Shown here piece by piece: positions 49,833 through 59,884 of a DNA stretch of 64,000 bases. The translations under genes and the position numbers were made by a program. Location of the stretch: positions 930,001 through 994,000 of the forward strand of contig NZ_JAAIYO010000001.1 of assembly GCF_014930455.1 (NCBI RefSeq), read 5' to 3'. Source of the stretch: Corallococcus soli (GTDB lineage Bacteria; Myxococcota; Myxococcia; Myxococcales; Myxococcaceae). The notes under the pieces are model-generated. The model was not told the DNA's origin. It worked only from the letters and a program-made list of their open reading frames with translations, and made no database searches. The first letter of the stretch is position 1, and every line of letters begins with the position of its first letter.

Positions 49833-51872
49833 TCAGGGGCAGGTGGCCGTGTCGTCGTTCAGGTCGATGTGGAGGCCCGCGGGCTCGCCCTGGAACGCGC
49901 GCGTCGCGAGCGCGGTGGCCTTGCACGTGGGCAGCTTCACGTTGTCCACGACGACGAAGTTCGTCAGCACCCGGGCCAGCTCGCCCAGGCCCAGATCGGT
50001 GAGCTCCTCGTTGCCCTGGACGTTGAGGAAGTCCAGGTGGCGCAGCGCCGGGAAGTCGCCCAGCGCCGTCAGCCGCGCGTTGCCCAGCACCTCCAGCGTG
50101 TCCAGCCGGGTCTGCGTGTGGAAGGCCTCCAGCGACATCAGGTGTCCGTTGCCGACGGCGGACACCACGCTGACGCTCCGCAGCTGGGGCAGGTCGTGCA
50201 CGCGCTGCAACCCCGCGTTGTATTTCACGCTGAAGTCCCGCTCCACCTGGGCCAGCAGCGGCATGTCCCCCGCGCCCGTCATCACCGGATTGCCCTGGAT
50301 GAGGACGCGCCTGGCGCGGGCAAGCTGGGCGAAGCCGGTGGTGTCCGGCAGCCTCGCGTTGCCCAGGATGTGCAGGTCGCCCACGGAGGTGAGCCTGGCC
50401 AGCGGGTGGAGCACCTCCAGCACGGGGTTGTCGCGCAGCTCCAGCTCACCGTCCACGGTCAACAGCTGATCCAGCCCGAAGGGGCCTGGCAGTTTGGCGT
50501 TGTTCACGATGAGCACGTTGCCGTGCACGTGGGCCAGGTGGATGAAGGGCGTCCGGTCCAACTGGAGGTGGTCCTCGATGACGAGCGAGCCCTGGAGCGA
50601 GACGACGTTGGGCAGGGGGCCGGGCTGCACGATCGCGTTGTTCGCGCGCAGGCTGATGCCATGGGCGGGCACGACCGCGACCAGCCCCAACAGGTCGGGG
50701 AGCGCGGGGTTGTTCTCCACGACGAGGCTGCCCGCCACGCGCAGCAGGCCGCGGGTGTCATCCCCCAGGCCCAGCCCGTCGAGCCGGGCGTTGTCCCGCA
50801 GCTCCACGCTCCCCCCGACGAAGCGCAGGCTGGTCAGGAACAGGCGCCGCAGGCTGGAGTTGCCCTGCACGACGAGCGAGCCGTCGATGATGGGCAGCGT
50901 GGGGAGGATGGCCTCGGTGAGCGTGGGGGCCTCGATGCGCAGGGTGCCCCGCAGGCGGCCCACCCCCTGGAGCGCGACCAGGTCCACGGCGCTCGTGACC
51001 ACGAAGTCTCCGTCGTGGATGCGGGAGGCCTGGCACACGTACACCGTCGTCTGGAAGGCGTTGGCATCCGGTGAGCCATCGCCGTCGGCGTCCTCGAAGG
51101 CGTTCACGCCCGTGCCGCCCGTGGGGCAGTTCATCCCGCCGGGCTCCATCGCGTAGTGCACGCGCTTCACGTAGGCGGGGGCCACGTCGCATGCGTAGGC
51201 GGTGGCGTCGAGCTCCTCCGCATCGAGTGTCCCGTCCAGGTCCAGGTCCGCGCCCGCCTCCACCACCGCGCCGCCGCGGTCGCACGGTGCGACGGAGCTC
51301 GGCAGCTCCCGCACGCGGGAGAGCACCGGGGCCCGCTCGTCACAGCCGTAGACCTCGCGCGAAATCTCCGCGTCCTCCAGCAGCCCGTTGCCGTTGGCGT
51401 CGTGGCCGGCATGGGTCACCTGCCCGCCCCGGGCGCACTGCGCGCCGGGGGGCACCGGGCGCACGCGCACCAGCACGTTGGCGACGGCGGTGGCGCAGAC
51501 GTAGTCGGTGGTGGTGACCTCCGCGTCGTCCAACTGCCCGCTGGCGTTCCGGTCCAGGCCGGACTGCACCGCCTGCCCTCCCAGGGCGCAGTTCCCGCCG
51601 TGCGGTTCGGCCCGCGTGCGGGTGCGGACCTCGGGCGGCGCGCGGTCGCAGACGTAGTGGGTGGCGGTGACCTCCGTGTCGTCCAGCTCCCCGTCGCGGT
51701 CCCGGTCCAGGCCCGTCAGCACCGCCTGACCGCCCAGGGGACAGTGCTCACCGGCGGGCTCGGGGTGGACCCGCGTCGTCGCGTCGCGTTGGGTGATTTC
51801 GGAGAGGTCGATGGCGTCGCAGCCGCTGCCCAGCAGGGCGAGCAGCCCCCACGTCCCCCATGTGCGTCGCAT
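49833..51872 (-). CDS. Lipoprotein with EF-loop Cys repeats and receptor-L-type leucine-rich region
   Basis: 679 residues from ATG 51872 (GGAGAGGG upstream); the lipobox is LLGSGC. Residues about 25-265 contain five repeats of about 45 residues. Each has a Cys, a GGxxV turn, an EF-hand-like loop (DRDRDGELDDTE, DRNASGQLDDAE, DANGNGLLEDAE, DLDLDGTLDAEE, DADGDGSPD) and a closing Cys, a pattern common in myxobacterial surface proteins (DUF7151-like). The remaining 400 residues are strand repeats of the receptor L-domain type (GSLVVQGNSSLRRL, GSVELRDNARLDGL). It is likely an outer-membrane, calcium-stabilised binding protein. It converges with the sigma gene. Confidence 0.8.
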   Translation of the reverse strand: MRRTWGTWGLLALLGSGCDAIDLSEITQRDATTRVHPEPAGEHCPLGGQAVLTGLDRDRDGELDDTEVTATHYVCDRAPPEVRTRTRAEPHGGNCALGGQAVQSGLDRNASGQLDDAEVTTTDYVCATAVANVLVRVRPVPPGAQCARGGQVTHAGHDANGNGLLEDAEISREVYGCDERAPVLSRVRELPSSVAPCDRGGAVVEAGADLDLDGTLDAEELDATAYACDVAPAYVKRVHYAMEPGGMNCPTGGTGVNAFEDADGDGSPDANAFQTTVYVCQASRIHDGDFVVTSAVDLVALQGVGRLRGTLRIEAPTLTEAILPTLPIIDGSLVVQGNSSLRRLFLTSLRFVGGSVELRDNARLDGLGLGDDTRGLLRVAGSLVVENNPALPDLLGLVAVVPAHGISLRANNAIVQPGPLPNVVSLQGSLVIEDHLQLDRTPFIHLAHVHGNVLIVNNAKLPGPFGLDQLLTVDGELELRDNPVLEVLHPLARLTSVGDLHILGNARLPDTTGFAQLARARRVLIQGNPVMTGAGDMPLLAQVERDFSVKYNAGLQRVHDLPQLRSVSVVSAVGNGHLMSLEAFHTQTRLDTLEVLGNARLTALGDFPALRHLDFLNVQGNEELTDLGLGELARVLTNFVVVDNVKLPTCKATALATRAFQGEPAGLHIDLNDDTATCP

Positions 51873-52214
51873 CCGTTGCCCTCTCCGTTCGGGCCCCGCC
51901 TCGCCTCCCTGTCCATACGGAGGGAGGGGATTTTCCGGGTCGTTTCCCGCTGAACCCGGCCGGGGTGCTCCCCAAGGGTCTGGAACTCCAGGCATTGGAG
52001 GCCCGCCGAGCGCCCGCGTCCTATCGGAGAAATCCCCCGGGGGACAAGGGCGGGGCCCGGCTGGCTCCCTTGCCACCAGCGCGGGGAGCAGGGTGCGCGC
52101 GGGTGGGGAACCCGGCGGAAATCAGGCGGGACCCTTCCGCTGCCGCCCTCCGGTCTCAAGCATGTGTAAGAGCGCGCCGGGTGCCGCGTTGGCCCGGGGA
52201 AAGGAGGCCTCACC
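51873..52214. other. 342-bp divergent intergenic region before the copper-type ATPase
   Basis: No supported gene. A short dyad, CTGGA AC TCCAG (51980-51991), is the only symmetric element noticed; it does not match a known copper-repressor site. Shine-Dalgarno AAGGAGG (52200-52206) serves the ATPase. Several shadow frames cross the region. Confidence 0.5.
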
Positions 52215-54692
52215 ATGACGCACCCCCATTCACATCCCCCCGCTTCGCCTTCGCCCCGACCGCCGCCTTCCCCGCCCACCCAGGAGGCAGGAGGGCCTGC
52301 CATCGACCCCGTGTGCGGCATGGAGGTGGACCCGCGCGCCCCTCGCGGGGGGCAGTGGGAGCACGCAGGCCATACCTGGTCGTTCTGCGGGGAGAAGTGC
52401 CGCCAGCGCTTCCAGGCCGACCCCGAGCACTTCCTGCAACCCCGGAGTCCGCCACCGGCCTCCTCGCCGGGCACGACCTGGGTGTGCCCCATGGACCCGG
52501 AGGTGCGGCGGGACGCGCCGGGCGCGTGCCCGAAGTGCGGCATGGCGCTGGAGCCGGACGCGCCGCCCGCGCTGGAGACGCGCACCGAGTACACCTGCCC
52601 CATGCACCCGGAGGTGGTGCGCGACGGGCCCGGCGCCTGCCCGAAGTGCGGCATGGCGCTGGAGCCTCGCACGGTGACGTTGGAGGAGAAGCCGGATCCG
52701 GAGCTGCGCTCGATGACGCGGCGGTTCTGGGTGGGGCTGGTGCTGAGCGTGCCGCTGATGGTGCTGGGCATGGCGGACATGCTGCCCGTGCGGCTCGCGC
52801 TCTCCCCGGAGGCCCAGCTGTGGGTGCAACTGGCGCTGGCGACGCCGGTGGTGGCCTGGGTCGGGGCGCCGTTCTTCCAGCGGGGCTGGGCGTCGGTGCG
52901 CAACCGGCACCTCAACATGTTCACGCTCATCGCGCTGGGCGCGGGCGCGGCGTACCTGTTCAGCGTGGTGGCCACGCTGTTCCCGCACCTGCTGCCGCAG
53001 GGGGCCCGCACGGGGCACGGCGGCACCGTGCCCGTGTACTACGAGGCCGCCGCCATCATCCTCACGCTGGTGGCGCTGGGGCAGGTGCTGGAGCTGCGCG
53101 CCCGCCACGCGACGTCTGGCGCCCTGCGCGCCCTCCTGTCGCTGGCCCCCGCCACGGCGAGGCGCATCGGGGAGGACGGCCACGAGGAGGACGTGCCGCT
53201 GTCCTGGGTCCACGTGGGGGAGCGGCTGCGCGTGCGCCCCGGGGAGAAGGTGCCGGTGGACGGCGAGGTGCTGGAGGGCGCGAGCGCCGTGGACGAAGCG
53301 CTCGTCACCGGCGAGCCGGTGCCGGTGGAGAAGGGGCCGGGCGCGAAGGTGACGGGCGGCACGGTGAACGGCACGGGGTCGCTGGTGATGCGCGCGGAGC
53401 GCGTGGGCCAGGACACGCTCCTGTCGCGCATCGTGCAGCGCGTGGCCGAGGCCCAGCGCACGCGCGCCCCCATCCAGCGGCTGGCGGACCGGGTGGCCGG
53501 CGTCTTCGTGCCCGCGGTCATCGCGGTGGCGGTGGTGACGGCGGCGGTCTGGGCGGTGTGGGGGCCGGAGCCCCGGCTGGCGCACGCGCTGGTGAACGCG
53601 GTGGCGGTGCTCATCATCGCGTGCCCGTGCGCGCTGGGGCTGGCCACGCCGATGTCCGTGATGGTGGGGACGGGGCAGGGCGCGCGCATGGGCGTGCTCA
53701 TCCGCGACGCGGCGGCGCTGGAGCGCATGGCCGCGGTGGACACGCTGGTGGTGGACAAGACGGGCACGCTGACGGAGGGCAAGCCGAGCCTCGTGTCCGT
53801 GGAGCCCGCGCCGGGCATGGAGGCCTCCGCCCTGTTGCGGCTGGCCGCGAGCCTGGAGCGGGGCAGCGAGCATCCGCTGGCGGAGGCGCTGGTGGCGGGC
53901 GCGCGGGAGCGGGGCGTCTCCCTGGTCGGGGTGGAGGGCTTCCAGTCCCAGCCGGGGCAGGGCGTGCGGGGGCGGGTGGACGGGCACGACGTCGCGTTGG
54001 GCAACGAGGCCCTGATGCGCGCGCTGGGCGTGTCGGTGGAGGCCCTGACGGCGCGGGCGGAGTCGCTGCGGCAGGAGGGCCAGACGGTGGTGCTGGTGTC
54101 GGTGGACGGCCGGGCCGCGGGCCTGCTGGGGGTGGAGGATCCGGTGAAGGCCTCCACGCCGGAGGCCCTGGCGCGGCTGCGGAGCGAGGGCCTGCGCGTG
54201 GTGATGCTGACCGGCGACAGCCCCACCACGGCGCACGCGGTGGCGCGCCGGCTGGGCATCACGGAGGTCATCGCGGGAGTGCAGCCGGACGCGAAGGGGG
54301 ACGCGGTGAAGCAGCTGCAAGCCCAGGGGCGCGTGGTCGCGATGGCGGGCGACGGCGTGAACGACGCGCCCGCACTCGCCGGGGCGGACGTGGGCATCGC
54401 CATGGGGACTGGCACGGACATCGCGATGGAGAGCGCGGGCGTGACGCTGGTGAAGGGCGACTTGCGCGGCATCGCGCGGGCGCGCCGGCTGAGCCAGGGC
54501 GTGCTGCGCAACATCCGGCAGAACCTCTTCTTCGCCTTCATCTACAACCTGCTGGGCGTGCCGCTGGCCGCGGGCGTGCTGTACCCCGTCTTCGGCCTGC
54601 TGCTGAGCCCCCTGTTCGCGAGCGTGGCGATGAGCCTCTCCTCGGTGTCCGTCATCGCCAACGCCCTGCGGCTGCGGAGGCTGGACGCGTAG
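52215..54692 (+). CDS. Copper-type P1B ATPase with YHS and two heavy-metal-binding domains
   Basis: 825 residues. The N-terminus is His/Pro-rich, then a YHS domain (about 31-77, DPVCGMEVD), then two near-identical HMBD modules (CPMDPEV...[10 protein letters not shown], about 89-113, and CPMHPEV...[10 protein letters not shown], about 125-148). No classical HMA (GMTCxxC) domain is present. The core has the ion-binding CPC (C470, C472), DKTGT (D514), SEHPLAEA and GDGVND. Late-helix residues NLLGVPLA and MSLSSVSV are typical of Cu(I) exporters. It should pump Cu(I) (or Ag) out of the cytoplasm. Confidence 0.93.
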   Translation: MTHPHSHPPASPSPRPPPSPPTQEAGGPAIDPVCGMEVDPRAPRGGQWEHAGHTWSFCGEKCRQRFQADPEHFLQPRSPPPASSPGTTWVCPMDPEVRRDAPGACPKCGMALEPDAPPALETRTEYTCPMHPEVVRDGPGACPKCGMALEPRTVTLEEKPDPELRSMTRRFWVGLVLSVPLMVLGMADMLPVRLALSPEAQLWVQLALATPVVAWVGAPFFQRGWASVRNRHLNMFTLIALGAGAAYLFSVVATLFPHLLPQGARTGHGGTVPVYYEAAAIILTLVALGQVLELRARHATSGALRALLSLAPATARRIGEDGHEEDVPLSWVHVGERLRVRPGEKVPVDGEVLEGASAVDEALVTGEPVPVEKGPGAKVTGGTVNGTGSLVMRAERVGQDTLLSRIVQRVAEAQRTRAPIQRLADRVAGVFVPAVIAVAVVTAAVWAVWGPEPRLAHALVNAVAVLIIACPCALGLATPMSVMVGTGQGARMGVLIRDAAALERMAAVDTLVVDKTGTLTEGKPSLVSVEPAPGMEASALLRLAASLERGSEHPLAEALVAGARERGVSLVGVEGFQSQPGQGVRGRVDGHDVALGNEALMRALGVSVEALTARAESLRQEGQTVVLVSVDGRAAGLLGVEDPVKASTPEALARLRSEGLRVVMLTGDSPTTAHAVARRLGITEVIAGVQPDAKGDAVKQLQAQGRVVAMAGDGVNDAPALAGADVGIAMGTGTDIAMESAGVTLVKGDLRGIARARRLSQGVLRNIRQNLFFAFIYNLLGVPLAAGVLYPVFGLLLSPLFASVAMSLSSVSVIANALRLRRLDA

Positions 54693-54766
54693 CCCGCCGG
54701 GTGTGCCACCGGGCTGCCTGACCGAAGGGGGCGTGCACGCGGGCCCGGGCCCATTAGACTGGGCGC

Positions 54767-55858
54767 ATGACCGCCCGCGAGGAGGGGCGCACCCCAGGTG
54801 CGCCTTCCAGCCACATCTCCGTCGTCAAGCTTCCGCACTCGTGGTTCATCCTCTGCACGTCGCGCGAGCTGGGCAGCAAGCCGCTCGCGCGCACGCTCCA
54901 GGGCACGCCCCTGGTGCTGTTCCGGGGGGAGGGAGGCAAGCCCGGCGCGCTGGTGGACCGGTGTCCGCACCGCAACGTGCCCCTGTCGCTGGGGCGCGTG
55001 CAGGGCGGCAACCTGGAGTGCGGCTACCACGGCTGGCGCTTCGATGCGGGGGGCCAGTGCCGGCTCATCCCGGGGCTGGTGGGGGAGCCCGAGGCGAAGT
55101 CGCGCTGCGCCACCGCCTACGCGGCGCGCGAGCAGGACGGCTTCGTCTGGGTCTACTCCACGCCCGGCGTGGAGCCCACGACGGAGCCCTTCCGCTTCCC
55201 GCTGCTGGACGCGGCCGGCTACTCCACCGTGCGCCAGGTGCTGCGCGCGCCGGGGTCGCTGCACGCGGTGCTGGAGAACACGCTGGACGTGCCGCACACC
55301 GCCTTCCTGCACGGGGGCCTGTTCCGCACCGCGGAGAAGCGCAACGAGATTGACGTGGTGGTGCGCCGCGGCGCGGACCGGGTGGAGGCGGAGTACATCG
55401 GTGAGCCCGCGCCCAAGGGGCTCGTCGGCCGGCTGCTGGCCCCGGGCGGCGGGGTGGTGCAGCACTTCGACCGCTTCCTGATGCCGTCCATCGCGCAGGT
55501 GGAGTACCGCATCGGGGAGAAGAGCCACATCCTGGTCAACTCCGCGATGACGCCGGTGGGCGACTTCGAGACGCTCGTGTACGCGGTGGTGACGGTGAAG
55601 CTGCCGGTGCCGCGCCTGCTGCTCAAGGCCGCGATGCCCTTCGTCCTGCCAGTGGCCCTGCACATCTTCGGACAGGACGCGCGCATCCTGGCGAAGCAGA
55701 CGGACTCCATCCGCCGCTTCGGCACGGAGGCCTACGCCTCCACGGAGATTGACGTGCTGGGGCCCAGCATCCTGCGCCTGATGCGCGCCCAGGAGCGCGA
55801 GCGGACCGCGCCCCCGCCGGACACGGTGCATGAGACGCGCGTGCGCATGCGCACGTAG
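54767..55858 (+). CDS. Rieske-type non-heme iron oxygenase
   Basis: 363 residues. The Rieske cluster ligands are CPHR and CGYHGW (C-x-H ... C-x2-H; about 67-90). The mononuclear iron motif is NTLDVPHTAFLH. The short alpha-type subunit and C-terminal hydrophobic segment (LLLKAAMPFVLPVALHIFG) resemble the pheophorbide-oxygenase/cholesterol-desaturase and VanA-like branch rather than ring dioxygenases. It needs an external reductase, which is not encoded nearby. The substrate is unknown; a sterol, steroid-like or aromatic compound is plausible. It is isolated, with 185 bases before the aminopeptidase. Confidence 0.88.
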   Translation: MTAREEGRTPGAPSSHISVVKLPHSWFILCTSRELGSKPLARTLQGTPLVLFRGEGGKPGALVDRCPHRNVPLSLGRVQGGNLECGYHGWRFDAGGQCRLIPGLVGEPEAKSRCATAYAAREQDGFVWVYSTPGVEPTTEPFRFPLLDAAGYSTVRQVLRAPGSLHAVLENTLDVPHTAFLHGGLFRTAEKRNEIDVVVRRGADRVEAEYIGEPAPKGLVGRLLAPGGGVVQHFDRFLMPSIAQVEYRIGEKSHILVNSAMTPVGDFETLVYAVVTVKLPVPRLLLKAAMPFVLPVALHIFGQDARILAKQTDSIRRFGTEAYASTEIDVLGPSILRLMRAQERERTAPPPDTVHETRVRMRT

Positions 55859-56043
55859 TCCCAATGACAGACATCCGGACGATGCCGGGGTTTTAAATCG
55901 GGCGTTGCCCCGGAGTGTCACGCAGCCAGTCGGAGAAGGGCTCGTCGTTCCGGCGCCATGTCTTGGCGCCGGTCGTCCCGTGAATACGTTCTCGCGAGAT
56001 CGACAGTGATTGCCGCGCGGGTGCGGCACACGAGGACAGAGCC

Positions 56044-57606
56044 ATGACGTTTCCAACGTTCCATGCGGAAGCAGTGTCGGACTTCCATCCCGCCCCTTCC
56101 GTGGACGAGATCGCGGCGACCCAGCTCCACGTCTCGAAAGCCATGCCCAAGGAGGCGGGCTGCATCGGCATCGCCGTCGGGGTCGAGGGGGAGGTTCCGC
56201 GTGAGCTCGGGTTGGACAGGTCCCGGCTCGCGTCCGCCGGCTTCGAGGGCAAGGTCGGCCAGTCCCTGGTCATCCCCCGCGCGGACGGCCCCGCCGTCGT
56301 GGTCGTGGGCATGGGGCCGAAGGAGGGGCGTGACCTGACCTCCCTCCGGCACGCCGCGGCCGCCTTCGCCAGGGCGGGAGGCCACTATGCCCACCTCGCC
56401 ATCACCCTGCCGGAGCTGGCTGGTGTCGCGCCCGCGGACGCGGCGCAGGCCGTCGTGGAGGGCGTCCTCCTGGCGCGCTACCGCTACCGCCCCCTCAAGC
56501 GCACGTCCCAGCAGGAGCCGCCGCTCGAAGCCCTCACCCTCCTGTCGCCGTCGCTTCCGCCCGAAGAGGTGAAGCGCGGCGTCGAACGCGGCCGCATCAC
56601 CGCCCGGGCCGCCGAGCTGGCCCGCGACCTGTCGAACGCGCCGGCCACGCTGCTCACCGCCCGCCGCTTCGAGGAGATCGCGCGCGTCGTGGCGGAGTCG
56701 TCGGGGCTGGACATCGAGGTCCTCGACGAGAAGGCCCTCGCGAAGCTCGGCTGCGGCGGCATGCTCGGCGTGAACGCCGGCAGCTCCGAACCGCCGCGCC
56801 TCATCAAGCTCTCCTACCGGCCGAAGGATGCGCGGGGCAAGGCGCTCGAACCCGTCGGCCGCGTCTCGCTGGTGGGCAAGGGCATCATGTACGACTCGGG
56901 AGGCCTGGGCCTGAAGCCGAACGACCTGGTCCACGCCGCGATGAAGACAGACATGTCCGGCGCGGCGGCCATCCTGGCCGCCATGTCGGCGCTGTCCTCG
57001 CTCGGCGCCAGGGCCTCGGTCACCGGGTATCTCATGTGCACGGACAACATGCCGGGCGGCAAGGCGATGCGGCTGGGCGACGTCCTGACGGCCCGGGGCG
57101 GCAAGACCGTGGAGGTCCTGAACACCGACGCCGAAGGCCGGCTGGTCATGATGGACGGCCTGGTCCTGGCGACGGAGGAGCAGCCGCCACCCGACGCCAT
57201 CCTCGACATCGCGACCCTCACCGGCGCCTGCGAGCGGGCCCTGGGCAATGACAACGCAGGCGTCATCGGCAACCACCAGGGCGTGGTCGACCAGGTGTGC
57301 GCCGCGGCGGAGAAGTCCGATGAGACGGTGTGGCAGTTCCCGCTCGACAAGCGCCTGCGCCAGGAGCTGGATTCGGAGGTCGCGGACCTCAAGAACGTCG
57401 GCGGGGTGAACGCGGGGCAGATCACCGCGGCCCTCTTCCTGGAGGAGTTCGTCGCCGGCATCCCCTGGGCGCACATCGACATGGCGGGGACCTCCAGGGT
57501 CGAAACCGACAAGTCGTGGCGCTCCAAGGGCGCGACCGGCTACGGCACGCGCCTGCTCATCGAATTCCTCCTCGGCTTCCGCGCGCCAGGGGAGACCCGC
57601 CACTGA
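56044..57606 (+). CDS. pepA: Leucyl aminopeptidase (M17 family)
   Basis: 520 residues. The N-terminal domain (about 1-180) is followed by the catalytic domain with GKGIMYDSGGL (metal Lys/Asp), MKTDMSGAAA, and the M17 signature NTDAEGRL with Asp, Glu and catalytic Arg. It removes N-terminal residues from peptides in the cytoplasm, usually as a hexamer with two metal ions. It is monocistronic and followed by a terminator at 57627. The gene symbol is by family. Confidence 0.92.
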   Translation: MTFPTFHAEAVSDFHPAPSVDEIAATQLHVSKAMPKEAGCIGIAVGVEGEVPRELGLDRSRLASAGFEGKVGQSLVIPRADGPAVVVVGMGPKEGRDLTSLRHAAAAFARAGGHYAHLAITLPELAGVAPADAAQAVVEGVLLARYRYRPLKRTSQQEPPLEALTLLSPSLPPEEVKRGVERGRITARAAELARDLSNAPATLLTARRFEEIARVVAESSGLDIEVLDEKALAKLGCGGMLGVNAGSSEPPRLIKLSYRPKDARGKALEPVGRVSLVGKGIMYDSGGLGLKPNDLVHAAMKTDMSGAAAILAAMSALSSLGARASVTGYLMCTDNMPGGKAMRLGDVLTARGGKTVEVLNTDAEGRLVMMDGLVLATEEQPPPDAILDIATLTGACERALGNDNAGVIGNHQGVVDQVCAAAEKSDETVWQFPLDKRLRQELDSEVADLKNVGGVNAGQITAALFLEEFVAGIPWAHIDMAGTSRVETDKSWRSKGATGYGTRLLIEFLLGFRAPGETRH

Positions 57607-57626
57607 CCTGACGCACGCGGGGAAGG

Positions 57627-57653
57627 GCCCGGGCGAAGGCGCCCGGGCTCTTT
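57627..57653. terminator. Hairpin terminator between convergent pepA and DUF481 genes
   Basis: GCCCGGGCG (57627-57635) pairs with CGCCCGGGC (57640-57648) around a 4-base loop and is followed by TCTTT. It begins 21 bases after the pepA stop and ends at the stop of the leftward gene, so it probably serves both. Confidence 0.75.
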
Positions 57654-58513
57654 CAGAACTCGAATTCAGCGCCCAGGGTGAGCGCCACGTCCGCGACGGC
57701 CTTCCCCGCCGCGGGAGCGGTATCAAGCTGCACCAGCAGGTTCGTGCTGAGCGCCAGACGGTGCGTGATGTACGTCGAGAGCTTGGTGGTGGAGTCGGCG
57801 AGGAGGCGGGAGTCGCCCAGGATGTTCGGAAAGACCTCCAGGTACTGGGTGAACTTCAGCCGCTCGTTGAAGGGGTAATAGAAGGTCAACCTTCCACCTG
57901 GAGCGAGCAGATCCACGCTGGGGAGCTCCTGCTCGTCCTCGAAATACTGGAACCGGGACTCGTTCGAGTAGTGAAGGCCCAGGTCCAGGCGAAGCAACTG
58001 CTGCTCCGCGTACTTCGTGTCGCGCTCCAGCAGGGTGAAGGCGATGCCTGCCTCCCCATCCAGGCGCAGCTCGATGCTGGCCAGGTGGTCGGTCTTTCCA
58101 TAGACCAGGGCGTAGGCGCCCAGCAGCGGGGTGAACCGCCGCTCACCGCGAACGGACGCCACCAGCGCCTCCGCGACCACGTCCTCGTCACCGTCGCCCT
58201 CCTCGGCGGAGGCGGCGGTCTCCAGGACGCCATCCGCCTTGAACGTCGCGACCCAGACCTTCGTGCGGTACTCGGCCAGCCCATTCGCGGTCAACGCGAG
58301 CGACCGGCTGTTGCCCGCGAGCAGCAGGAACGAGAGCGCCGCGGAGCCCGTCCACGGGCCGGGTTCCTTCTCCGTGAGGTCCTCGCAGAGGGCCTTGGGG
58401 GCGTCCTCCGCCACGGAGGGCGAAGCCGTCGGGGCGGGAGCGGGCCGGGGATTCGGCTCCGGCGTCTGGGCCAGCACGGCGAGGAGCAGCGGAAGCGAGC
58501 AGGCCATGGGCAT
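57653..58513 (-). CDS. DUF481 outer-membrane beta-barrel-like protein
   Basis: 286 residues from ATG 58513 (or 58507), giving a signal peptide (MACSLPLLLAVLAQTPEP) and a Pro/Ala linker. The DUF481 region runs from WTGSAALSFLLLAGNS to the end, with amphipathic strands alternating in the barrel style and a C-terminal aromatic residue (LTLGAEFEF), as in outer-membrane proteins. The function is unknown; relatives are salt- or stress-associated. It stands alone, divergent from glutaminase. Confidence 0.8.
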   Translation of the reverse strand: MPMACSLPLLLAVLAQTPEPNPRPAPAPTASPSVAEDAPKALCEDLTEKEPGPWTGSAALSFLLLAGNSRSLALTANGLAEYRTKVWVATFKADGVLETAASAEEGDGDEDVVAEALVASVRGERRFTPLLGAYALVYGKTDHLASIELRLDGEAGIAFTLLERDTKYAEQQLLRLDLGLHYSNESRFQYFEDEQELPSVDLLAPGGRLTFYYPFNERLKFTQYLEVFPNILGDSRLLADSTTKLSTYITHRLALSTNLLVQLDTAPAAGKAVADVALTLGAEFEF

Positions 58514-58699
58514 CCCAGCGCATTGAGGGGCAGGGACTGCCCACGCGCCGTCCAAGCTGACGGCGGGGGCAGCCAGCTTCAACCGGCCCCATGGTCGGCT
58601 GCGCCGTGCTGTGGCCAACCCGGCACATTGACATCCATTGGGGCGCGACGGACCTTTTCAATGACAGCCGTTGCAGGAAACCCAGGAGGGCCGCCACGA

Positions 58700-59686
58700 A
58701 TGGACACCCCAGGCGAGCCCCCCTTCGTCTCCACCGGCCAGCTCCCCGCTCCAGAGCGGGTTCGAGAGCTGGTGGACCAGGCCTACCAACGTCATCAAGG
58801 GAACACGCAGGGGCAGTGCTCCCAGGTCTACCCCGCGCTGGCCAAGGTGGATCCTCGGCTGTTCGGCGTGTGCGTGGTGGGCATCAACGGCAGCAGCCAC
58901 GGGGCGGGAGACGTGGACCATCCGTTCTCCATCATGAGCGTCTCCAAGCCGTTCCTCTTCGCGCTGGTCTGCCAGGCGTTGGGCCCGGAGGTGGCCCGGC
59001 GCAAGCTGGGGGTCAATGGCACGGGCCTGCCGTTCAACTCAGCCATGGCGATGGACCTGAGCCCGGACGGACGGACGAACCCCATGGTGAACACGGGCGC
59101 GCTGGCGACCACGAGCCTGGTCCCCGGCACCAGTCCAGAGGCCCGGTGGCGGTTCATCCACGAGGGGTTGTCCCGCTTCGCCGGCACCCGGCTCGCGCTC
59201 GACGAAGAGGTGTATGCCTCCGCGTCGAAGACCCACCACCGGAACCAGGGGCTCGCCTGGCTGTTGCACGGCCTGGGGCGCCTGGAGATGGATCCGGCCC
59301 TGACGACGGAGCTCTACACCCGCCAGTGTTCGCTGGCGGTGACCGCCCGGGAGCTCGCCGTGATGGGGGCGACCCTGGCGGACGGGGGCGTCAACCCGCT
59401 CACCCGGGAGCGGGTCGTCGACGAGGAGGTCTGCCACCACGCGCTCGCGGTGATGGCCACGGCCGGGATGTACGAAACGTCCGGAGACTGGCTCTATGAC
59501 GTGGGGATACCGGGCAAGAGTGGCATCGGTGGAGGCATCGTCGCCGTCGCCCCCGGGAAGGGCGCGCTGGGCACCTTCGCGCCGCGGCTCGACGCCGCCG
59601 GAAACAGCATCCAGGGGCAGCTCGTCGCGCGGTTCCTGTCCCCGCGGCTCGGCCTGAGCCTGTTCAGCTCGAAGCCCGACACCTGA
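58700..59686 (+). CDS. glsA: Glutaminase A
   Basis: 328 residues from ATG 58700 with AGGAGGG 9 bases upstream. It hydrolyses glutamine to glutamate and ammonia, using a beta-lactamase-like fold. The catalytic SxxK is in SVSKPFLFAL, with GRTNPMVNTGA, the substrate-binding NHHRNQGL-like segment (KTHHRNQGLA), and GKSGIGGGIVAV near the end. The length and motifs are normal. An AbgT-family transporter follows by 198 bases on the same strand. Confidence 0.95.
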   Translation: MDTPGEPPFVSTGQLPAPERVRELVDQAYQRHQGNTQGQCSQVYPALAKVDPRLFGVCVVGINGSSHGAGDVDHPFSIMSVSKPFLFALVCQALGPEVARRKLGVNGTGLPFNSAMAMDLSPDGRTNPMVNTGALATTSLVPGTSPEARWRFIHEGLSRFAGTRLALDEEVYASASKTHHRNQGLAWLLHGLGRLEMDPALTTELYTRQCSLAVTARELAVMGATLADGGVNPLTRERVVDEEVCHHALAVMATAGMYETSGDWLYDVGIPGKSGIGGGIVAVAPGKGALGTFAPRLDAAGNSIQGQLVARFLSPRLGLSLFSSKPDT

Positions 59687-59804
59687 GGCAGTGCCCGGGA
59701 GACCTTGATGAGGGATTGGGCCGTCACCCCCTGCTGGTGTTGGCCCTGAAGCTGCGCGAGCCCCTGCGCTGACTGTCCGCAATCCCCCGGCCCCCTGCGT
59801 CCAG

Positions 59805-59817
59805 GGACACATTGTCC
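59805..59817. promoter_or_regulatory. Small dyad upstream of the AbgT transporter
   Basis: GGACA CAT TGTCC is a perfect 5-3-5 dyad in the 198 bases between glutaminase and the transporter, followed by an AT-rich stretch (59830-59865). It could be an operator; no regulator gene is adjacent. Confidence 0.35.
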
Positions 59818-59884
59818 ACACTCCCAGTCATGCGGATTTTTTTCGCTGATTCTTGAGAGTTGTTCAAGGCATGGGGAGCGCCAG

